64,000 bases of DNA, from contig NZ_QJQX01000052.1 of the NCBI RefSeq assembly GCF_013393185.1, positions 296,984-360,983 of the forward strand. Direction: 5' to 3'. This DNA is from Sphingobium lactosutens (GTDB lineage Bacteria; Pseudomonadota; Alphaproteobacteria; Sphingomonadales; Sphingomonadaceae). A program made the position numbers and the translations under genes. This document shows positions 25,976 to 35,259 of the stretch, piece by piece. Numbering within the stretch: the first letter of the stretch is position 1; each line of letters starts with the position of its first letter. The notes beneath the pieces are model-generated. The model worked only from the letters and a program-made list of their open reading frames with translations, made no database searches and was not told the DNA's origin.

Positions 25976-26655
25976 CGTTGAGTGCGCATCGGCCGGACAC
26001 CGACGGCTGGCTGAAGGAACTGATCGGCCGCGCCCCGAAGAACCGGGCCGCGTTCGAACAGGCGCTGACCCATGGCAGCGCCAAGGCGGTCAATTATGAG
26101 CGGCTGGAATTTCTGGGCGACCGTATCCTGGGTCTGCTGATCGGCGAATGGGTCTATGAACGCTTCACCGAAGAGCCGGAGGGCAAGTTGTCCCGGCGCT
26201 ACAATGCGCTGGTGTCGGGCGAAACCTGCGCGGAAATCGCGCGCGGGGCCGGCGTGCCCAAGCATCTGATCCTGGGCAAGCAGGCACGCGACGACGGCGC
26301 GGCCGACAGCGACAATGTGCTGGGCGACGTGATGGAGGCGCTGATCGGCGCGCTCTATCTGGAGGCGGGGCTGGAGGAAGCGCGCGCGCTCGTCCGCCGG
26401 CTCTGGGGCAACCGGGTCGACACCCAGACCAGCGCCCCGCGCCACCCCAAATCCTACCTCCAGGAATGGGCCGCCGCGAACAAGCGCAAGCCCCCGGAAT
26501 ATGTGCTGACCGACCGCTCCGGCCCGCAACATTCGCTGCGCTTCACCGTAACCGTCTCGATCAAGGGCGCAGGCGAAGCGAGCGCGACCGGCGGGTCGAA
26601 GCAGGAAGCGGAAACCGCAGCGGCCAAGGCGCTGCTGGAGAAACTCGCAGGCTAA
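25972..26655 (+). CDS. rnc: Ribonuclease III
   Basis: A 227-residue double-strand-specific endoribonuclease acting in rRNA and mRNA processing. The signature NYERLEFLGDRILGLLI (about 41-57) and DVMEALIGALYLEAG carry the metal-binding acids. A dsRBD ends the protein (PKSYLQEWAAANKRKPPEYVL...). The start is most likely TTG 25972, overlapping the lepB stop; TTG 25978 is the alternative. No ATG exists near the N-terminus. Confidence 0.94.
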   Translation: MTLSAHRPDTDGWLKELIGRAPKNRAAFEQALTHGSAKAVNYERLEFLGDRILGLLIGEWVYERFTEEPEGKLSRRYNALVSGETCAEIARGAGVPKHLILGKQARDDGAADSDNVLGDVMEALIGALYLEAGLEEARALVRRLWGNRVDTQTSAPRHPKSYLQEWAAANKRKPPEYVLTDRSGPQHSLRFTVTVSIKGAGEASATGGSKQEAETAAAKALLEKLAG

Positions 26656-26719
26656 GCGAAATTTATGCTATGGCGCGATCCTGCATTTCGCGGGCTGGCC
26701 GCGCATTTGAACGGATGGA

Positions 26720-27634
26720 ATGAATTTGACGGTTGATATGGAATCCCAGCGCTGCGGCGTCGTCGCGATCGTGGGTGCGCCCAATGCGGGCAAATCGACG
26801 CTGGTGAACGCGCTGGTGGGGCAGAAGGTGGCGATCACCAGCCCCAAGGCGCAAACCACGCGCACACGCGTCATGGGCGTCGCGATCGAGGGCGACGCGC
26901 AGCTCGTGCTCGTCGACACGCCCGGCATCTTCGCGCCCCGTCGCCGGCTCGACCGCGCAATGGTGCAGGCCGCCTGGGGCGGCGCGCAGGGGTCCGACCT
27001 CATCGCCCTGATCGTCGACGGCAAGGCCGGCCTTGGCCCCAAGATGGAGCCGATCATCGAGGCTTTGGTCCATCGCCCCGAACGCAAGTGGCTGATCCTC
27101 AACAAGGTCGATATCGCCATCAAGGAAAAGCTGCTGGTCCACACCCAGAAACTGTATGAGCGCGTCGGTTTCGAGGAGACCTTCTTCATCTCCGCCCAGA
27201 CCGGCGACGGCCTTGCCGAACTGAAGACCGCCTTTGCGAACGCCATGCCCGAAGGCCCGTGGCACTTCCCCGAAGATCAGGTGTCCGACGCCACCGACCG
27301 GATGCTGGCGGCGGAAATCACGCGCGAACAGCTCTATCACCAACTGCACGCCGAACTCCCCTATGCCGCTGCGGTCGATACCGAGCAGTATAAGGAACGC
27401 GACGACGGATCGGTCGAGATCCACCAGCAGATCCTCGTCGCCCGTCCGACCCAGCGCGCGATCGTTCTGGGCAAGGGCGGCCAGCGCCTCAAGGAAATCG
27501 GCTCCAAGGCCCGCGCCGAACTGGCCAACCTCTTGGGCGTCAAGGTCCACCTCTACCTGCACGTCAAGGTGAAGGAAGACTGGGAAGACGACCGCTTCAT
27601 CTACCGCGACATCGGCCTCGACTGGGTGGACTGA
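26720..27634 (+). CDS. era: GTPase Era
   Basis: A 304-residue essential GTPase that binds the 3' end of 16S rRNA during 30S assembly. G1 is GAPNAGKS (19-26), followed by TTRTRVMG (G2), DTPGIF (G3) and NKVD (G4). A C-terminal KH domain includes RAIVLGKGGQRLKEIGSKAR. ATG 26720 has GGATGGA before it; a second ATG at 26738 would also give a normal N-terminus. Confidence 0.96.
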   Translation: MNLTVDMESQRCGVVAIVGAPNAGKSTLVNALVGQKVAITSPKAQTTRTRVMGVAIEGDAQLVLVDTPGIFAPRRRLDRAMVQAAWGGAQGSDLIALIVDGKAGLGPKMEPIIEALVHRPERKWLILNKVDIAIKEKLLVHTQKLYERVGFEETFFISAQTGDGLAELKTAFANAMPEGPWHFPEDQVSDATDRMLAAEITREQLYHQLHAELPYAAAVDTEQYKERDDGSVEIHQQILVARPTQRAIVLGKGGQRLKEIGSKARAELANLLGVKVHLYLHVKVKEDWEDDRFIYRDIGLDWVD

Positions 27635-27713
27635 TCCTGCCCAGACGGAATGAACGGGAGGGCGATACATTCCCCTCCCGAAACATTCCGGCATGTCCCG
27701 TCGTTGAGCCACC

Positions 27714-29219
27714 ATGTTCAAGACGATCATCGTGGCCGCCCGGGACCGAGACCGGCTGGCCGACATCACCGCCATCGCCACCCGCTTCGGCCTCGACATG
27801 CTGCTCGCCCGGCTGGGGCTGGCGAAGAGCGAGGGCACGGAAACCGGCGACCCGCCCGACCTCCCCACCCGCACCCGTCAGGCGCTCGAAGCGCTCGGCC
27901 CGACCTATGTGAAGCTCGGCCAGATCCTCGCCACCCGCGCCGACCTGCTCCCCGAACCCTGGATCACCGAGTTCGAGAAGCTGCACAGCAGCGCTCCGAC
28001 ACTCCCCTTCGAAACCCTTCGCCCGCGTCTCGAAGAAGCGCTTGGCGAGCCGCCCGAAACCGCCTTCGCCCGTTTCGATCCGGTGCCGCTCGCCGCGGCC
28101 TCCATGGCGCAGGTCCACCGCGCCAAGCTGCATGACGGGCGCGAGGTGGTCGTGAAGATCCGCCGCCCCGGCATCCGCAAGACAATGCAGGCGGACCTGC
28201 GCCTCATCACCCACCTCGCCGGCATCGTGGAAGCCAGCAGCCGCGAAGCCCGCCGCTTCCAGCCGCAGGCGCTGGTAAAGCAACTGCTCGACACGGTGCT
28301 GGAGGAACTGGATTTCACCAATGAAGGCCGCAACGCCGACCGGCTGCGCGAAGACCTCGCCGCCAACCCCGGTGTCGTCGTGCCGGTGATCCACTGGCGC
28401 TTCAGCAGCGAAACCGTTCTCGTCATTGACTATGTGGAGGGCATCCCGCCACGCGATGGCGACATGTTGCGCGCCGCCGGCATCGATCCCGCCACCATCG
28501 CCGACCTTGGCGCCGCGCTCGTCCTCGACATGGTGCTGGTCAATGGCCGCTTCCATGGCGACCCGCATCCCGGCAATCTGCTCTGCCTGCCCGGCAACCG
28601 CCTTGCCCTGCTCGACCTCGGCCTCATCGGCCATGTCAGCGCGCGGCGGCAGCAGGAATTTCTGGCCTTCATCCTCTCCCTCCGCTCAGGTGACGCGCAG
28701 ACACTGGCCGACACGCTTATCATCTGGTCGCAGGGCAGCACGCCCAGCCGCGATCGCATCCTCTCCGCCGCCGAACAACTGGTCGCCCGCCATGGCAGCG
28801 GTCCATTGGTGCTGGGGCAACTGGTCGCCGATTTCTTCCCGCTGCTGCGCAAGGAAGGATTGGTGCTGCCGCCCGACCTCGCCCTCATCTTCAAGGCTCT
28901 CATTACCATGGACGGCGTGCTGGGCGCGATCCAGCCGGGATTCGACCTGTCCGACGCGTTGCAAAAGGCGCGCGGACGGCTCGTGATGAACCGCATCGCG
29001 GCGGCTCATTCGCCAGAGAAGACGGTCGCGCTGCTGCTGGAACTCTCCCGCATTAGCGACGAAGCGCCGCGTCTGCTCCGGGCGCTTACGCGCAAGCTGG
29101 AGCAACAGGATGCTCCCCATGGATTTTCGGATGCGGCCGTGCTGAAAGCGGCGAAGTGGCTGGCAGGGGCAATGGTGGCCACCGGGATCATCATCGCCGG
29201 CGCACTCATGCTGACCTGA
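27714..29219 (+). CDS. ubiB: ABC1/UbiB family atypical kinase
   Basis: A 501-residue UbiB-like protein needed in related bacteria for aerobic ubiquinone synthesis. It has the KxGQ motif at K67-Q70 (GPTYVKLGQILATR), AAASMAQVHRAKLHDGREVVVKIRRPG, a catalytic-type HGDPHPGNLL and DLGLIG. One C-terminal transmembrane helix (about 480-500) anchors it. Whether it is the housekeeping UbiB or a paralogue cannot be told here. Confidence 0.88.
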   Translation: MFKTIIVAARDRDRLADITAIATRFGLDMLLARLGLAKSEGTETGDPPDLPTRTRQALEALGPTYVKLGQILATRADLLPEPWITEFEKLHSSAPTLPFETLRPRLEEALGEPPETAFARFDPVPLAAASMAQVHRAKLHDGREVVVKIRRPGIRKTMQADLRLITHLAGIVEASSREARRFQPQALVKQLLDTVLEELDFTNEGRNADRLREDLAANPGVVVPVIHWRFSSETVLVIDYVEGIPPRDGDMLRAAGIDPATIADLGAALVLDMVLVNGRFHGDPHPGNLLCLPGNRLALLDLGLIGHVSARRQQEFLAFILSLRSGDAQTLADTLIIWSQGSTPSRDRILSAAEQLVARHGSGPLVLGQLVADFFPLLRKEGLVLPPDLALIFKALITMDGVLGAIQPGFDLSDALQKARGRLVMNRIAAAHSPEKTVALLLELSRISDEAPRLLRALTRKLEQQDAPHGFSDAAVLKAAKWLAGAMVATGIIIAGALMLT

Positions 29220-29225
29220 TCAACA

Positions 29226-29300
29226 CCGTTCGCTTCGAGCGAAGTCGAGAAGCAGGCCAGCGATCCGCTTTGCGCTCCTCGACACGCTCGAAACGAACGA
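29226..29300. repeat. Dispersed inverted repeat
   Basis: CGTTCGCTTCGAGCGAAGTC arm with its counterpart CTCGACACGCTCGAAACGAA, between ubiB and topA. Confidence 0.85.
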
Positions 29301-29304
29301 AATA

Positions 29305-31878
29305 TTACTCCGCCGCCTCAGCCTTCTTCTTGGCGGGCGCCTTCTTGGCGGCGGGCTTCTTCGCAGCCGCCTCCTTCTTGGGTGCGGCTTTCTTCTTCGC
29401 CGGCGCCTTCTTGCCCTTCTTGGCAGGCGCTGCCGCTGCCCGCGCGTCGATCAGTTGCGCGGCCTCTTCCAGCGTCAGCGCGTCCTGCTCGATCGTCTTG
29501 GGAAGGGTCGCGTTGGTCGTGCCGTCGGTGACATAGGGACCATAGCGGCCCGCCATCAGCTTGATCTCCGCCTCGGTGCGCGGATGCTTGCCCAGCACCT
29601 TGAGCGGCTCGCGCGAGGAAGAACCGCGCCCGCCCTTGTTCGCGGCATCGGCCAGTTTCGCAACCGCCATGTTCATGCCGACCTCGAAAATCTCCGCAGT
29701 CGAAGACAGGCGGCCATATTTGCCGTCATGCAGCAGATAGGGACCGAAGCGGCCGATATTGGCGACGATCGGCAGGCCCGTCTCCGGGTGAAGGCCGACT
29801 TCGCGCGGCAGGCTGAGCAGCTTGATCGCCCAGTCGAGAGTCATTTCGCCATCGGGCAGATCCTTGGGGATCGACCCGCGCTTGGCCTCCTTGCCCTCAC
29901 CCATCTCGATATAGGGACCGAAGCGCCCGGATTTCCTGACGATATCCTGCCCGGTCTCGGGATGCTGGCCCAGTATTTCCGGCCCCGTATCCTCGCCATC
30001 CTTGCCGCCCGGCTGGCCGAACTTGCGGGTATATTTGCACTCCGGATAGTTGGAGCAGGCGACGAATGCGCCGAAGCGACCGCCACGGAGCGCCAATTGC
30101 CCGTCGCCGCACATCGGGCAGGCACGCGGATTGCTGCCGTCCGCCTTGGGTGGGAACAGCATCGGCTCCAGAAACTTGTCCAGCTCCGCCGTGATGTCGG
30201 ACGGCTTCTGCTCCATCACCTCGGCGGTCTTGGGCTTGAAGTCCTTCCAGAAGGCTTCCAGCACTTCCTGCCACTGGGCGCGGCCGCCGGAAATCTCGTC
30301 CAGCTCATCCTCAAGCCCGGCCGTGAAGTCGTAGGAGACATAGCGCTCGAAGAAACGCTCCAGGAAGGCCGTCACCAGCCGCCCGCTCTCCTCGGCGAAG
30401 AAGCGGTTCTTCTCCACCCGCACATAGTCGCGGTCCTTGAGCACCTGCAACGTCGAGGCATAGGTGGACGGACGCCCGATCCCCAGCTCCTCCAGCTTCT
30501 TCACCAGCGAGGCTTCGGAATAGCGCGGCGGCGGCTGGGTGAAATGCTGCTCGGCCGTCACCTTCTTCTTGGCCGGTGCGTCGCCCTGCGCCATGCGTGG
30601 CAGGATCTTGCTGTCGTCGTCGTCGCTGTCGTCGCGGCCTTCTTCATAAAGGGCGAGGAAGCCGGGGAACATCACCACCTGCCCGGTGGCGCGCAGGGCG
30701 TGCTGGCCGGTGCCGTCGACCAGATCGATCGTCGTGCGCTCCAGCCGCGCCGACGCCATCTGGCTTGCCAGCGCGCGCTTGAAGATCAGATCGTAGAGGC
30801 GCGCATGATCGCCGCCGCCCACCTTGTCGCGGCTAAATTCGGTCGGACGGATGGCTTCGTGCGCTTCCTGCGCATTCTTGGCCTTGGTCTGATACTGGCG
30901 CGGCTTTTCGGGCAGATAGCCGCCGTCATAGCGCTCCGCGATCGCCTTGCGCGCGGCGGAAATGGCGCTGCCGTCCATCTGCACGCCGTCGGTACGCATA
31001 TAGGTGATCGCGCCGTCCTCATAGAGTTGCTGCGCGATCCGCATCGTGTGGCTGGCCGAAAAGCCCAGCTTGCGCGCGGCTTCCTGCTGGAGCGTCGAGG
31101 TGGTGAAGGGCGGCGGGGGATTGCGGGTGAGCGGCTTCGTCTCGACCTTGTCGACGGTGAAGCGGCCGGCCTCCACGTCCGCCTTCGCGGCCATGGCGTC
31201 GCCTTCCTTGCCGATGGTCAGGCGGTCGATCTTCTCGCCCTTCCAGCGGACGAGGCGCGCGGTGAAGCCCTGCCCGCCCTGCTCCATCTCGGCCGCGACC
31301 GACCAATATTCCTGCGGGGTAAAGCTTTCGATCTCGCGCTCGCGCTCCACCACCAGGCGCAGCGCGACCGACTGCACGCGGCCCGCCGACTTGGCGCCGG
31401 GCAGCTTGCGCCACAGCACCGGCGACAGGGTGAAGCCCACCAGATAGTCGAGCGCGCGGCGCGCCCGATAGGCGTCGATCAGATCCTCGTCCAGCGCGCG
31501 CGGCTTGGCCATCGCGTCCAGCACCGCCGCCTTGGTGATCGCATTGAACGTCACCCGATCGACCGTCTGCGGCAGCGCCTTCTTGGCGCGCAGCACTTCC
31601 TGCACATGCCAGCTGATCGCTTCCCCTTCGCGATCAGGGTCAGTCGCCAGGATCAGTCGCGTCGCCTTCTTCGCCTCGTCGGCGATGGCCTTTAGCTGCT
31701 TGCCCTTGTCGCCATAATTTTCCCACGACATGGCAAAGCCCGCATCGGGATCAACCGACCCGTCCTTGGCCGGCAGGTCGCGGATGTGACCGTAGCTGGC
31801 GAGGACATGAAAATCGCCGCCCAGATATTTCTCGATGGTCTTCGCCTTGGCCGGCGATTCGACGATGACAAGCTGCAT
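29305..31878 (-). CDS. topA: DNA topoisomerase I
   Basis: An 857-residue type IA topoisomerase relaxing negative supercoils. The N-terminal Toprim domain (MQLVIVESPAKAKTIEKYL; ATDPDREGEAISWHV) precedes the active-site region AITYMRTDGVQM (Tyr nucleophile). One zinc-ribbon-like segment (CPMCGDGQLALRGGRFGAFVACSNYPEC) and several TOPRIM-C repeats (GRFGPYI/GRFGPYL) follow. It ends in a Lys/Ala-rich tail of about 45 residues. It reads away from dprA, and the 115-bp gap upstream holds its promoter. Confidence 0.97.
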   Translation of the reverse strand: MQLVIVESPAKAKTIEKYLGGDFHVLASYGHIRDLPAKDGSVDPDAGFAMSWENYGDKGKQLKAIADEAKKATRLILATDPDREGEAISWHVQEVLRAKKALPQTVDRVTFNAITKAAVLDAMAKPRALDEDLIDAYRARRALDYLVGFTLSPVLWRKLPGAKSAGRVQSVALRLVVEREREIESFTPQEYWSVAAEMEQGGQGFTARLVRWKGEKIDRLTIGKEGDAMAAKADVEAGRFTVDKVETKPLTRNPPPPFTTSTLQQEAARKLGFSASHTMRIAQQLYEDGAITYMRTDGVQMDGSAISAARKAIAERYDGGYLPEKPRQYQTKAKNAQEAHEAIRPTEFSRDKVGGGDHARLYDLIFKRALASQMASARLERTTIDLVDGTGQHALRATGQVVMFPGFLALYEEGRDDSDDDDSKILPRMAQGDAPAKKKVTAEQHFTQPPPRYSEASLVKKLEELGIGRPSTYASTLQVLKDRDYVRVEKNRFFAEESGRLVTAFLERFFERYVSYDFTAGLEDELDEISGGRAQWQEVLEAFWKDFKPKTAEVMEQKPSDITAELDKFLEPMLFPPKADGSNPRACPMCGDGQLALRGGRFGAFVACSNYPECKYTRKFGQPGGKDGEDTGPEILGQHPETGQDIVRKSGRFGPYIEMGEGKEAKRGSIPKDLPDGEMTLDWAIKLLSLPREVGLHPETGLPIVANIGRFGPYLLHDGKYGRLSSTAEIFEVGMNMAVAKLADAANKGGRGSSSREPLKVLGKHPRTEAEIKLMAGRYGPYVTDGTTNATLPKTIEQDALTLEEAAQLIDARAAAAPAKKGKKAPAKKKAAPKKEAAAKKPAAKKAPAKKKAEAAE

Positions 31879-31993
31879 TCAGGCCCCGATTTGGAAATCT
31901 CTCACGTACACGCGCGAGTGTGGATGGTCATAATTGGTCGCGTCAAGCTGTGGCCGATGTAGGCAAGAGGCAGCGCCGGCGCCAGTGATTTGC

Positions 31994-32299
31994 TCATCTC
32001 GCGCTCACCCGCCCCCCGGCCAGGCGATCCAGCCGGTCCGCAAGCTCCAGTTCCAGCAGCACCGTCTGCACCACGGCAGGCGACAGGCCTGACAGGCGGA
32101 TGATCTCGTCCACCGGCACCGGCGCCGGTCCCAGCAGCCCGATCACCGCCGCGCGATCCTGCGCCGCAACGTCGCTCGACACCGGCTCGCCGATGAAGTC
32201 GAAGCTGCCCTGCCGAACCATCCGCGGATCGAAGCCGCCGATCGCCTCCATGATATCCGCGCCATTCTGGACCAGTATAGCGCCCTCGCGGATAACTCT
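31994..32299 (-). pseudogene. dprA: dprA, C-terminal remnant cut by the prophage
   Basis: The frame reads RVIREGAILVQNGADIMEAIGG and then a C-terminal winged-helix-like segment (PVPVDEIIRLSGLSPAVVQTVLLELELADRLDRLAGGRV), which is the end of DprA, the DNA-processing protein of natural transformation. The Rossmann-fold N-terminal two thirds are missing. Homology stops near 32299, about 50 bp from the serine recombinase start; the open frame beyond, to 32362, is phage sequence. The rest of dprA is expected at the far end of the prophage, outside the window. Confidence 0.85.
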
Positions 32300-32325
32300 A
32301 TAAACAGTTGCACACCCCGTTAACG
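32285..32325. other. Left prophage attachment site region (attL)
   Basis: dprA homology ends here and the phage recombinase begins just beyond. The exact core cannot be set without the other end; serine recombinase cores are only a few bases long. Confidence 0.6.
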
Positions 32326-32346
32326 GATTGTCGTTACGGAGAAAAT

Positions 32347-34044
32347 ATGACGCTGCCTGCATGGATTTACGCCCGCTTTTCCACGATGGAGCAAAGCAAG
32401 GGGCATTCGTTAAAACGCCAAATCAACGAGGGCCGGGCCTTCATCGAAAAGATGGGCTGGGAGCATTCCGACCAGCGAGAAATCGTTGATGAGGGCAAGT
32501 CTGCATATCACGGTGCTAACCGCTCAGAAGGCTCTCTGCTATACGAATTTGAGCAGAAAGCGCGCAAAGGCCATTTCAGCAATGGCGCTGTCCTCGCTGT
32601 CGAGAACCTCGACCGCTTAACCCGGCAGGGCTACGAGGAAGCCATAGACCTGCTGCGCTTGTTCACGACGAGCGGCGTCACAGTTGCGACGTGGCACGAC
32701 AATCAGATTTACAAAGCCGGTGAGCGAATCGACATGATGAAGGTCATGTCGGTGATCCTGAAAGCCGAACTTGCCCGCGAGGAAAGCGAGAAGAAGAGCC
32801 TCCGCACCCGCGCCAGTTGGACCAACAAAATCGACGCAGCGATCAACGGCGACCGCCGTGCGATGACCAAAATCCTGCCAGCGTGGCTACAGCGCAACGA
32901 TGACACCATGCAGATGGAAGTCATCGAGTACCGCGCCGGTGTCGTAAACGAGATTTATGATTGGTACATCAGCGGGCGCGGCCTGCCTTGGATCGTGCAA
33001 CGTTTGAATGAACGCCGGGAAGCGTCCTGGGCTTATGGTGTGAAGGATCGAGGTCAGGGCTGGAACACTGCATACCTGCACAAAATCCTGACGAATCGGT
33101 CTGTAATCGGTGAGTTTGAACCAATGAGCCGCCCGCGTTCTGCGCTGCACGAAATGACCAAGGGCATCGTCGTGCAGAACTTCTACCCGCAGATCGTCAC
33201 AGCCGACAAATTCCATCGCGTCCAGCAACTCAGAGCGCAGCGCGTCAAATGGGGCGGCCAAGCGACCAAGACCATGAACAACCTGCTGTCGGGCATTGCA
33301 AAATGCGCCACTTGTGGCGGCTCAATGTATTTTGAAAGCCAGCAGAAGGCAGGTCGTCGCACCAATCACAAGTTGCTCGACGGTTCACCCTCAACCTATG
33401 TCGCGAAGACTGACCGCAGCTATTTCCGATGCAACAGCGCTCGTCGCGGCCATACATGCACCAACAAAACCCGCATCCGGTACGAGACGCTTGAGCAAGC
33501 AATCCTGAATTGCATGTTCGATCTCGCGATGAAGGACACAACGTTTAAGCCAAGCGATGAAGAGGCCAAGCTGACCATCGCTATTGCCGAACTGTCCCGA
33601 TCCGTTGACACCAAGCGGGAGCAGATGCAGCGAGGGTCCGAAAATCTCCTTGAGGTGTTCAGCAAGTCCCTTGCCCAGCGCGTTGCCCAGCTTGAGGCCG
33701 AAGTCGAAACCGATACTGTCCAGCTTGAAGCCCTCAACCGGCAACTGGAACTTGCGCGTGGTGCGCTTCGCCCCGAAGAGGATACCGACCTACTTCTAGC
33801 TGCCCGAACGGCACTCGAAAGCGAGGACAAGGACGAGCGCTATCTGGCCCGCGTCCAAACCCACCAGAGCTTATCCCGTCTGATCGACCAGATGTATTGC
33901 AACAGCCGTGCAGAGACGAACATCACGCTTCACAACAGCGACGTTCATATCTTCGTCGACTATGAGGGGCGCACCGTTGTGGTCACGCATGAAGGTCCTG
34001 ACGGCCAGCTTGAATGGCACCCTGACCAAGAGGCGGCTGAGTAA
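32347..34044 (+). CDS. Large serine recombinase (phage integrase)
   Basis: 565 residues. The N-terminal resolvase domain has the nucleophile Ser12 in YARFSTMEQS and the AVENLDRLTR motif. A recombinase domain follows (RGLPWIVQRLNER), then a zinc ribbon (KCATCGGSMYF ... YFRCNSARRGHTCTN) and a coiled coil (about 415-480). ATG 32347 has a CGGAG site. Its position at the prophage/dprA junction identifies it as the enzyme that integrated the element. Confidence 0.93.
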   Translation: MTLPAWIYARFSTMEQSKGHSLKRQINEGRAFIEKMGWEHSDQREIVDEGKSAYHGANRSEGSLLYEFEQKARKGHFSNGAVLAVENLDRLTRQGYEEAIDLLRLFTTSGVTVATWHDNQIYKAGERIDMMKVMSVILKAELAREESEKKSLRTRASWTNKIDAAINGDRRAMTKILPAWLQRNDDTMQMEVIEYRAGVVNEIYDWYISGRGLPWIVQRLNERREASWAYGVKDRGQGWNTAYLHKILTNRSVIGEFEPMSRPRSALHEMTKGIVVQNFYPQIVTADKFHRVQQLRAQRVKWGGQATKTMNNLLSGIAKCATCGGSMYFESQQKAGRRTNHKLLDGSPSTYVAKTDRSYFRCNSARRGHTCTNKTRIRYETLEQAILNCMFDLAMKDTTFKPSDEEAKLTIAIAELSRSVDTKREQMQRGSENLLEVFSKSLAQRVAQLEAEVETDTVQLEALNRQLELARGALRPEEDTDLLLAARTALESEDKDERYLARVQTHQSLSRLIDQMYCNSRAETNITLHNSDVHIFVDYEGRTVVVTHEGPDGQLEWHPDQEAAE

Positions 34045-34080
34045 GCCCCTATAAACGTCTCTGAGAAGCGCTCAACGAGA

Positions 34081-34108
34081 AAGCCCCCAGCGTATAGCTA
34101 GGGGCTTC
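34081..34108 (+). terminator. Terminator after the serine recombinase
   Basis: AAGCCCC...GGGGCTT hairpin followed by CTT, 37 bp after the stop codon. Confidence 0.75.
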
Positions 34109-34150
34109 TTGCTATCAGGACGGGCTTCCTACGCGCCCTATGACGCTGTT

Positions 34151-34327
34151 TTAGCAGCGCGGCAGTTCAAAGATCGCTGAACCGACCTCAAGCCGGAAGT
34201 GCGACTTGTGACGCTCGCAGTAAACACGCGCATCATCGAATGAAAAAGCAAAGCAGTCATCCTCATAGTCGGGATTGCAGTCCAGCGTCTCTACGAAGTT
34301 AGCAAGGGCGTTTAGGTCGATCTGCAT
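34151..34327 (-). CDS. Small phage protein, unknown
   Basis: 58 residues from ATG 34327, which follows a strong AAGGAGA site. Acidic, with three cysteines (MQIDLNALANFVETLDCNPDYEDDCFAFSFDDARVYCERHKSHF in part). Not recognised. Its upstream region shares sequence blocks with those of the minus-strand genes at 36771 and 41286. Confidence 0.65.
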   Translation of the reverse strand: MQIDLNALANFVETLDCNPDYEDDCFAFSFDDARVYCERHKSHFRLEVGSAIFELPRC

Positions 34328-34348
34328 AACGTGTCTCCTTCCCCATTG

Positions 34349-34416
34349 TCCTGTTTCCAGTCCGGGCAAAGGGCGAGCAAAGAATGCTCTCAAAATCATA
34401 TCTTTTCACAAGTGTG
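34349..34416 (-). promoter_or_regulatory. Shared upstream blocks of minus-strand phage genes (copy 1)
   Basis: TCCTGTTTCCAG (34349-34360) is identical at 36798-36809. GCGAGCAAAGAA (34373-34384) followed 22 nt later by CACAAGTGTG (34407-34416) recurs at 41359-41370 and 41392-41401. Probably a promoter/operator set for the minus-strand genes. Confidence 0.45.
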
Positions 34417-34530
34417 GATCACCAGTCGGCACAACTCCAGAAAACGTATCTGAGTGAGCAATCAGCGGTTGCCCAGAGTTTCAGCAGGCTATTGATAGAG
34501 TGTTGGCAACAACAAAGGAGTGGCCAACAA

Positions 34531-34704
34531 ATGAACATTAAAAAGCATCCCGAATTTGAAAACCCCACGACCATCGGCGGCAAAAAGACCGCAGTGTTTG
34601 CAGGTGACACCAGCGTTTGGCTGCTCATCGAAAGCACCGAAGATGATGAAGAGGCTTTCGAGTTTAACGGGACGTGGTGGAAAAAGGCGCTGCCCGACAA
34701 CTAA
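34531..34704 (+). CDS. Small phage protein, unknown
   Basis: 57 residues from ATG 34531 with AAAGGAG 10 nt before it. An upstream in-frame ATG at 34384 would cross the shared control blocks and has no ribosome site. Acidic, with a tryptophan-rich end (EFNGTWWKKALPDN). A terminator hairpin follows at 34727. Not recognised. Confidence 0.65.
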   Translation: MNIKKHPEFENPTTIGGKKTAVFAGDTSVWLLIESTEDDEEAFEFNGTWWKKALPDN

Positions 34705-34724
34705 CTTAAAGAAGCGTTAAAATG

Positions 34725-34753
34725 CCGCCCCGGAAAGCAATTTCCGGGGCTTT
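34725..34753 (+). terminator. Rho-independent terminator
   Basis: GCCCCGGAA/TTCCGGGGC arms (34727-34735, 34741-34749) followed by TTTT. Confidence 0.85.
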
Positions 34754-34817
34754 TCAGCCACTTCTTGACTTTCCGATGCAACGGCTAAACGAGTGGGGCC
34801 GAACGACCGGAGGACAT

Positions 34818-35195
34818 ATGGGCAGACGCATTGAGATACGCTTGCTGGACGGGTTGCCGGAGCATCTACAAGAGACGATCCTGACGAGCAGCACGCTACG
34901 GACTGTCCGACCAAACAAGGTCTTAGAGAACCGGGTTGGCGAGGCTGCGCTTGCGTGGCTCAGGGAGCGCGCAGTCGGGCAGGAATATATCAGCTTTGCG
35001 TTTTACAAATGGCCGCCCAACGGCCCTGCGCATTACGGCTTATTATGGGCCTACAATCCCCGCACCGATCGGACATTCCGCTTGCCCTTCTCCGAGACAG
35101 CGGGCGAGACGGAAAACATTGCAAGCTGGGACGAGGCGGAAATTGAACTGCACCTGTTCAGCCTCAAACAATTCGGCCAGCCCAGCGCGGTCTAG
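34818..35195 (+). CDS. Phage hypothetical protein
   Basis: 125 residues from ATG 34818, which has CCGGAGG just before it. An upstream in-frame ATG at 34722 falls inside the terminator hairpin and is rejected. Basic N-terminus, acidic C-terminus, no motif recognised. Confidence 0.6.
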   Translation: MGRRIEIRLLDGLPEHLQETILTSSTLRTVRPNKVLENRVGEAALAWLRERAVGQEYISFAFYKWPPNGPAHYGLLWAYNPRTDRTFRLPFSETAGETENIASWDEAEIELHLFSLKQFGQPSAV

Positions 35196-35259
35196 CTTGC
35201 CCTGATTTGCCTATGGTGTTCGGTAGCCTTGTGCCGAAACATCATAGGAGATTGGCACA

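Noticed and set aside
34384..34530. Longer N-terminus for the small protein ending at 34704
   Set aside because: The upstream ATG lies in the shared control blocks and lacks a ribosome site, whereas ATG 34531 has AAAGGAG.
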